From contig NC_134834.1 of assembly GCF_004210375.1 (NCBI RefSeq), positions 41,692,264 to 41,756,263 of the forward strand: a stretch of DNA of 64,000 nucleotides, written 5' to 3'. A model generated the notes under the pieces. The model made no database searches. It was not told where the DNA came from and saw only the letters and a program-made list of their open reading frames with translations. The position numbers and the translations under genes are program-made. This DNA is from Tachypleus tridentatus. Lineage: Eukaryota > Arthropoda > Merostomata > Xiphosura > Limulidae. Shown here in pieces: positions 57,453 to 64,000 of this stretch; within the stretch, counting starts at the first letter, position 1, and every line of letters starts with the position of its first letter.

Positions 57453-59402
57453 AGAATATAAGAGGGAGTTGTTCAGCAATTATATTAATCTTTATACTGA
57501 AATTTGTGACACTCAAAACACAGTCCTGAGGGACTTCAAATTTCTGAAGAAAAGAACAGGAAAATGCCAAACCCACACGACTTGGAATATCCTGTCCATT
57601 AAAAAAAATTATTAATAAAAATGGGCAAATGGCCATATAACCCATATACATGGAGATCTTGCAAAATGCCATACCTCCATGTTGTATAAGCCTTCTCAAT
57701 ATCAAAGAATATTGATACAAAATGTCATTTGAGAAAGGCTTCTCTAATTGACTTTTCAAGTCAAATCAGATGGTCCAGAGCGGAGCATTGTCATTGGAAC
57801 CCACAATGGGTGGGCAAGACAAGGTTGTTTGATTCGAGAAAACAAACAAGATGAGCATTAACCATCCTCTCTAAGGTCTTACAGAAACAGCTCATCAAAG
57901 CAAATGGATTGTAGTTTGAAAGAATCTTGGGATCCTTCCCAGGCTTAGAGAAAGGTAGGAGAATAGCTTGGTGCCAGGCATCAGGAAAAACATTCTCCTG
58001 CCAGATCTGGTTAAAAACAATCAGAAGAATAGCAAGAGAAGCAGGAGATAGATGGCACAGCATTTCATAGCATACATTATCAGGTCCAACTGATGAAGAG
58101 CCAGTTTGAATTCCACCAGTGTAAAGAGATGATTATAGTTACAGATACAATCAGCACAAAAAGAAAGAGGTGATTTCTCTGCCCAAGTCTTGATGGCTAA
58201 GAAGATGTAGGATGAAGCAGGAGTGCTATATACCTGGCAAAAGCTTTCACCTAAAGTATCGGTGATGCTATTTCCTGGCCAGAGAGCAAGATTGAAAGGG
58301 GGGACAGAATTATACTGTCCACTGACCTTTTGAATCTTGTCCCATATGACTTTGGAACTGGTGATAGAAGATATGCTGAGTGTGAACTTAATCCAAGATT
58401 CCATCTGGCTTTGATGTCTTACTCACCGAGCATGTGCACAGGCCTGCTGGAAAGTGATGCAGTATGAGAGTGTGGGATACCTACAAAAAGTATCCCAGGC
58501 CCATTTTTGAGCCTTTTGTGCCATATGGCAAAAATGAATCCCCAGTGGACGAGAATATCATGGAAAACGTGACGAGGTGTTAGGAATACAATGAGCAGCT
58601 GCTTGTATAATACAGTCAGTTACTGCTGCCACAGAGTCATCTATTGATGGTTTACAGATGATGGCAAGATCAAGTTCTGTGAGAGCAGTGAAAGAGGGCT
58701 AGTTTGCTTGATCCAGTTTCCACTGGGGCATACGGTTCGGGTGGCATCAACCACGGCCAGTCTTTCTCAAAATTATAAGAAAATGATCAATGCCTCAGAT
58801 TATTGTCAACCATCCATGAAAAATGGGAAAATAATGAAGGGGAACAGACTGAGAGATCAATAGCAGTAAAGAACTGACTAGATGCATGAAAATAAGTAGA
58901 AGAACCAGTATTGAAAAAAGAAAGGTTGTAATCAGGGAGCATATGCTCTACAGAGCAAACCCTCCTATCAATATCAGCACTTTCCCAGAGAGGATGATTC
59001 CATTAAAGCCCCCAGGATTAAAAAGGGGGATTGCAATTGTTCAATGAGAGTATCAAGGTCTGATTGATCATATGTCTATCCAGGGGACTGGTAGAGAGAA
59101 CAAACAGTAATGGTACGACCCAAGGAAACATGCATGGCTATGGCCTCCAAGGGTGTGTCGAGTAGCAAAGACAGGGTGGGCACATGCTGATCAACCAACA
59201 GTGCCACCCCTCCATATGCTCGTCCATCACACAGCCTGTCATTTCTGTACAAAGAAAACCGCCGAAAGGTGACTGTATCGGCAGGTTTCAGAAATGTTTT
59301 CCGTAAGGAAAGACGTACAGCATGGCAGGAAGCAAGTAGTTTCTTGATTTCATCCAGATTAGAGTGTAAACCTCGACATTTCCATTGTATCAATATGGCC
59401 AT
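57451..59402 (-). pseudogene. LINE ORF2 (endonuclease and partial reverse transcriptase), frameshifted
   Basis: Starts MAILIQWKCRGLHSNLDEIK at 59402: the APE-type endonuclease with IQWN-like start, YRNDRLCDGRAYGGVALLV and CSLYQSPG, then a stop at 59078-59076. Around 59010-58980 a degraded LILGDFNGH motif follows. 58404-58021 is the linker. 58063-57791 begins the reverse transcriptase: AILLPFSKPGKDPKILSNYN, then CKTLERMVNAHLV. 57759-57451 continues with FFDIEKAY-like residues, then RVGLAFSCSFLQ and EVPQDCVLSVTNFSIKIN, where the usual P-QG becomes P-QD. Several frame changes. No active enzyme is possible. Confidence 0.82.
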
Positions 59403-59490
59403 TTTTATTTATGTGTAGGCGAATTGGGTGGATAACCCTTCTGTTTACGACCACGTCTCTTTTCTTTACTGTCTTTAATCAAGGGAGGGT

Positions 59491-60639
59491 CTATCGACCT
59501 CCATGGATCCCGCCTTGGATTGATTGGGCAGGTCTTTGATGTCGGAAGAGGATTCTAGCGACTGAGAACGTAAACGAATGATCGTTTTGAATCTTGAGGT
59601 GGAAGAAGATGTACCCGAGAAAATGCTTGTACCAGGAACCAAAATGAAGTGGATCTTGGGATTTGCTGAAATGTATGTTAGGGACAGAGAAGGGTGTTAA
59701 CTTTGATTCACCAACTTTTTTAACCATGGAGGTCAAAAGACGTTTAGTCGGTTTGAGAAAAATTCTTTTGGAGGCACAAGAGAGATCCCTCTGTTCTCCC
59801 ACTGTAGTAGTGGAACGAAGTGCAGCAGCATACGTCCGAAAAGGAGTGGTGGACGGCAACTTTCGAGCCTTAGGGTAAGTAATGTTTTGAATCATTTTCA
59901 AACGCTGCACCTCTTTTTCTCCCAACCATTTATGGCAAGAACAAAAGTAGGACGGGTGAGAGCCATTGCAACTAACGCAATGAGGGTCCGTTTCACACTC
60001 ATTGGCATCGTGGTACTTGCCACCGCAACGACCACACGTCAAGGAACCACGACATGACGTCTTCGAGTGACCAAACCGCTGACACTGGAAACATCTGAGA
60101 GGGTTAGGAATGTCTGGCCATACCCTAAAATTAAGATAACCTACCTTCATGGTGGCAGGTGAACGTGGTGATGTAAATTTCAGAATGTGGACACTGGTCG
60201 GCATCGTAATTCCATCTTTGCGAGTGGAGATACATCTCACTGCAGAAACTCCTTCGGTGGAGAAACCAGCGAGAATCTCTGATTCTGGAATGTTCTTCAA
60301 ATCCCTATCAACAATAACTCCTCGTGATTAATTCAAAGTAGCATGAGGTGTAACCTCAATAGGCATATTTCCAATTGCCTTTGAATGCAAGAGGAGTTCA
60401 CTGTGCTGAAATGTGGATGTTTCCACCAATATGTCACCAGATCGAAGCTTCTTTACTGACTTTGGAGAGCCAGCAAATCCCTCTAGTCCCTGCTGAATGA
60501 AAAAGGGAGACATCTGCCCTAGAGGTTTGTCTGAAAGAGAATGTAGTGTAAGAAAACGAGGTACAGGTGTTACAAATGTTGAAAATTGCTGCTCAGAATC
60601 TTCAAGACGTGGTCGTTTACTTATGGATTCTTTTTTCAC
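59491..60639 (-). pseudogene. LINE ORF1 (gag-like, three CCHC-type zinc knuckles), one in-frame stop
   Basis: Starts MKKESISKRPRLEDSEQQ at 60639. One reading frame continues to 59491, broken only by a TAA at 60330-60328 after EVTPHATLN; the frame resumes at once with SRGVIVDRDLKN. It contains CFQCQRFGHSKTSC, then CGRCGGKYHDANEC, then CVSCNGSHPSYFC, three zinc knuckles as in Jockey/I-group ORF1 proteins, which bind the element RNA. Upstream, EGVSAVRCISTRKDG and KVGYLNFRVWPDIPNPLRC are the RRM-like part ahead of the knuckles. Confidence 0.85.
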
Positions 60640-61130
60640 TAGTTAAGTTTTAATTTGGTGGATACATAATAAAAAAATAAATATTTCGGAGCCCTCTGAC
60701 CCCACCCACCACGGAGCCCTACGAGGAGACGCACAACAATGCCAAACAAGGACATTGCAGCAATGCCAAGATTTCGTGAGCACTATACCCAAACACCAGT
60801 ATTAGATACGATGTCCACAACACCCGATGAGACCATCCAACACTGGCACATAGTTGACCCTAGCCCAAGTGGACCAGCCGATTGACCCAAGTGGGACCAC
60901 CCCAAGGCCGCCCGTCTACAGGAATTCAAGGCCAAAATTATGTGTCATGGTTGGACCCCTAAACCACCAGAATCCTCTCCTCCTCTTCACGGGTCACCAC
61001 TCACAGGAAACACGTGGGTGTATGTTTAGATCCCCTAGGAGGTAAACCGAAATAACAGAACCTTCCCTGGGAGGTCCCCTCACCACGAACAGGAATTCAC
61101 ACCGAGGGGTTTTCTTTGAACATAAAATAA
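60640..61130 (-). other. LINE 5' UTR
   Basis: GC-richer segment immediately upstream of ORF1 with no ORF of its own on the minus strand. It contains short direct repeats of TCGTAGGGCTCCGTGG-type and CCTAGGGG-type blocks. In Jockey-type LINEs this region carries an internal promoter; that role is inferred. Its left limit, in element terms, is near 61130. Confidence 0.5.
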
Positions 61131-62400
61131 CTGCATACAGCGACTTTTGTTGGTACTATATAACTGGAAGTCCGAAGTTCTATTGCTATTTTTAAGTTTT
61201 GTTGGTGGGATACTTTATAGTAAGTTTCTACAATTTCTTGGCGATAAATTTCTACAATAAACAAACAACGATACAGCCCACTTGTTTTAAAATAATATAT
61301 TAAAACAAGTAAAACTTGTATACAATTGTTCGATTCACTTTTGACTATTACAGTTTATCTGGAGCTTTAAATAATTGTTGTTCTTTCTTCGTCTAAGTCC
61401 ACACAATCTGGCTCAATTTCTTTACAATACAACCGACAAGACGAATTATTCTTAAAAGTTTAACACCCCATGCGGTGTTACATCAGAATGAATGATTTCT
61501 TGACTGTACTGTATTTTAAGTGTTTTTGTTGTTTCGACCAATAGATAGTTTAAAACCTTATATTATAGAATATACATGGACGACAATTGTTTTGTTTGAA
61601 AATAAACCTGATGTATATTAAATTCAAAATTAGTTGCACAGTCAACATGATAATATTAAATCTACCACTGAAGAACAAACTGCATCCACCCTACCATTTT
61701 TATAGACTAAAACAGTAATATTCAAATTCGTTCACAGCTTACAGAGTGCAGGTAAAAGAATCAACGTTCCGATCACTAACGTGGACACTAAAGTACAAAC
61801 ACCGATCTCCTCAATTTGGAATATCGTTATAAAACTAACAAAAAGAAAGACCAGTATACACAGAAGATATAAAAAATCCTTTATCAGAAATCATAGACAC
61901 TTTTCCTGAGCAACAGTGGACAACGAAATAAACCCATTTTTTACATAAACCAATATAATGAATATGTTGGCGATGTTTTCCGAAGCTCCACTCCAAGGAA
62001 GAAATACAAATTCCATAACACTAAAATAGCATACATAAATACATTAAATTTACTGTAGAAAACAGAACTTTTTACACAGTTAACTTTATAAATGTTACCA
62101 TCACCTGATCTACTGAAAGAATTATATAAAAGGGACACATAGTGAAAATCACGTTAATTGGGCTTACAATCACAGAATACACCAAACGCTAGGCATATTA
62201 AAATTTGTAATTTACCCTACATTATTTGCACCAAAGATAACATCGATGAAGAAATAAACTTAACCAAATGACGTTTATCAAATAAATTGACCAAATAACA
62301 AGTCAGTTTTATAAAAAACAAACCAAAAATCTACAATGCTGTTTAACACCCCAGAAAATAACAATTCATACAAAAATGTAATAAAGTAATCACTGACTCA
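61131..62400. other. no gene recognised
   Basis: AT-rich, no exon of the SLC7 gene and no named repeat found. Confidence 0.5.
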
Positions 62401-62408
62401 GTTCCATA

Positions 62409-62661
62409 GGCCCTGCATGTCTCGCCATCTGAGGGTCGAAGGTTCGGAATCACCATCTCACAAAATATGCTTATCCTTTCAACCGTGAGGGCGTTATAAT
62501 ATTACGGTCAATCTCACTATTCGTTGGCGAAAGAATATATCAAGAGTGGGCGATGGGTGGCGATAATTAGCTTCCTTCCTTCCAGTCTTTCACTATTAAA
62601 TTAGAGACGGCTAGCACATGTAGCCCTCGAGAAGCTTTGTGCAAAATTGAAAACAAACACA
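62409..62661 (+). mobile_element. tRNA-derived SINE (family 1), diverged head
   Basis: Plus-strand copy. The head is shortened (GGCCCTGCATGTCTCGCCAT, GAGGGTCGAAGGTTCGGAAT), while the body is well recognisable (GGGCGTTATAATATTACGGT, TCGTTGGCGAAAGAATA, AGACGGCTAGCACATGTAGC). The tail ends AAAACAAACACA. Confidence 0.8.
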
Positions 62662-62822
62662 GTTCCATTCATTGACAAGATAAGCTTCTCTTTATGAGAT
62701 TTGTACGTACATACATACAACATAAACATTCATTCCAAATTTGTTCTCACCCTAGGAACAAAAATAAAATAAATGTATTTAAAAATGATCGAAACGTTAT
62801 TCTTATTTAATATTAAAAATGC

Positions 62823-62945
62823 ACTCTCTAGTACAGAGGTAAGTCTACGAATTTACAACGCTAAAATCAGGAGTTCGATTCCCCTCGGTGAGCTCAACAG
62901 ATAGCCCGATGTGGCTTTGCTATAAGAAAACACAAACACACACGC
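62823..62945 (+). mobile_element. tRNA-derived SINE (family 2), near full length
   Basis: CTCTCTAGTACAGAGGTAAG (A-box side), ACAACGCTAAAATC, B box GAGTTCGATTCCCC, then ACAGATAGCCCGATGTGGCT and an A/C-rich tail with CACAAACACACACG. Only about 120 bases long and distinct from family 1, although the AGATAGCCC...GGCTTTG tail block is shared by both. Confidence 0.75.
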
Positions 62946-62949
62946 TAAT

Positions 62950-64000
62950 ATTAGAAAATTCCAACTAACTACTGAAAGTAAGACTGAATACTCCTACTCT
63001 GTGAGAGAAAAAACAAACAAATTTATCCTTGTATCAAAATAGTTAAAATTCATGTAAAGGTTTTGAAAGTGTTACCACAAACTAACATCTACTGGGTTTC
63101 ATCTTTATTTAATAATTTTTTCTATATGTTGAAACTAACCTACAACATACGCGTTACAAAAAACACCGTGTATTTTCCAAGCACAGATTCGTACAGCTTC
63201 TACATAATATCTTCCGGGATGTTTACTTCATAGTCAGTTTAATTGAGAAAGACCAAGTAATGAGGTGAGCTCTGCAGCGGTCACCATTACAGTTTGGGTG
63301 GGACGTTGGTTAATTACTCTTTCCTAGAACCTGAAGGCTTTCGTTTGAAGAGAGACTGGGAACAGAAATGAAGTAATGTCGTTGAACCGTATGGTTATTA
63401 CGAGCAGCGTCCTCAGACTTTTTTTTGTAAGTACAATACGTGTAGTAAGACTTGTAATATTCACATCAGTTAGCAGCACACTGTCAACAACACATGCTAA
63501 CGTTTCTTCCAGCGGCGTCAAACACCCGTAAACTCATTTCTCTTTGATAAACTGAACAAATATTTTATTGGTCTAATTGGATGCCACGATAAGTAATGCA
63601 GAAAACGGAAGGCTTCGAGATAAAAAGAAATATTGTTCATTGGCGCAACGTGATCATTACAAGACTCAGAAACGGCCTTGGAATTGGATATCAGTTAACA
63701 GGTTGCAATAGGATATGTTCGACATATATAAGCAGGTTCTCAAAATGCAATGTCGTTCGTCTCGACGTGGTGAAAATATACTATATCAAGGCATTATTTT
63801 GTAACTTGGGACCCAAACAGGCGAACAGCCGTTTTGGGTACCTCCCAATCACCCAAAGGCAAAAAAACAACAACTTACAAACGACCTCTCCGATGAAACA
63901 TTTTGGCTCCAGGGCTCAAATTTATTAGTTTCCAGCCTTTTATCCAGCGCCACAGAAATAAATACTAGAAGTCCCCAAAACCATCTCGTACGAAAAAACC
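62950..64000. other. no gene recognised
   Basis: Frames at 63324-63521 (minus) and 63596-63928 (plus, 110 codons) have no recognisable domain. The stretch 63230-63420 is somewhat less AT-rich and could belong to a promoter or untranslated exon. Nothing firmer can be said. Confidence 0.4.

Larger units (their letters stand above)
57451..61130 (-). mobile_element. Jockey-like LINE, 5' UTR through mid reverse transcriptase, inactivated
   Basis: Minus-strand order: a GC-richer 5' UTR (about 61130-60640), ORF1 60639-59491, a short spacer, ORF2 from 59402. The reverse transcriptase is cut off at the GT microsatellite at 57450, so the YADD box and the 3' end are missing. It is the most complete LINE in the window, yet both ORFs carry stops. 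Confidence 0.85.

Noticed and set aside
57340-57615. Open frames with long His-Thr or Val-Cys repeats
   Set aside because: Direct translation of the GT microsatellite.
63596-63928. 110-codon plus-strand open frame
   Set aside because: No recognisable domain, no context; listed only as part of the unexplained right end.

Overview
The window is AT-rich animal nuclear DNA with spliced genes, long introns and very many transposable elements, and no bacterial-type operons. The abundant tRNA-derived SINE (tRNA-like head, conserved body, tail ending in a TTTGAATTTCGC-type stretch as read on the minus strand) is one I associate with horseshoe crab (Xiphosura, Chelicerata) genomes. A second short SINE family and the Jockey-like and CR1-like LINEs fit the same source. 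The organism call rests on recognition of the repeats, not on a search.

Three host loci are supported. (1) 5403-5552, minus: a first coding exon that looks like the N-terminus of a TRPV-type channel (Nanchung/Inactive class); the rest of the gene is not visible. (2) 18338-19507, plus: a small two-exon gene with a GYTG-x-x-P-G motif like that of ciliary microtubule inner proteins of the FAM166/CIMIP2 (DUF2475) type. Its frame is broken by one in-frame TGA and then stays open for 113 more codons. (3) 34423-50130, minus: the 3' half (eight exons, splice phases all consistent) of an SLC7 light-chain amino acid transporter of the LAT/y+LAT group. Its introns hold much of the repeat load. One of its exons carries an extra base in an A6 run (plus strand) that shifts the frame.

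Layout: 1-5.3 kb holds a possible partial exon, a 989-bp Tc1 element with intact inverted repeats, and unannotated DNA. 5.4-18 kb holds the TRPV-like exon, then SINEs, a LINE tail, a decayed Tc1 copy and a 48-bp minisatellite. 18.3-19.6 kb holds the CIMIP2-like gene. 20.9-26.8 kb is a mosaic of LINE and Tc1 fragments. 29.6-31.5 kb is a decayed copy of a multicopy intron-bearing gene family with a possible DDE-like layout. 34.4-50.1 kb is the SLC7 gene, with Tc1, MITE, SINE and CR1-like insertions in its introns. 50.7-57 kb is intergenic or upstream intron with a CR1 remnant, a 54-bp minisatellite and a MITE. 57.4-61.1 kb is a nearly complete but inactivated Jockey-like LINE with its GC-rich 5' UTR. 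61.1-64 kb holds two SINEs and no recognisable gene.

The host genes do not form a functional cluster. Most coding potential in the window is from mobile elements, nearly all of it broken.
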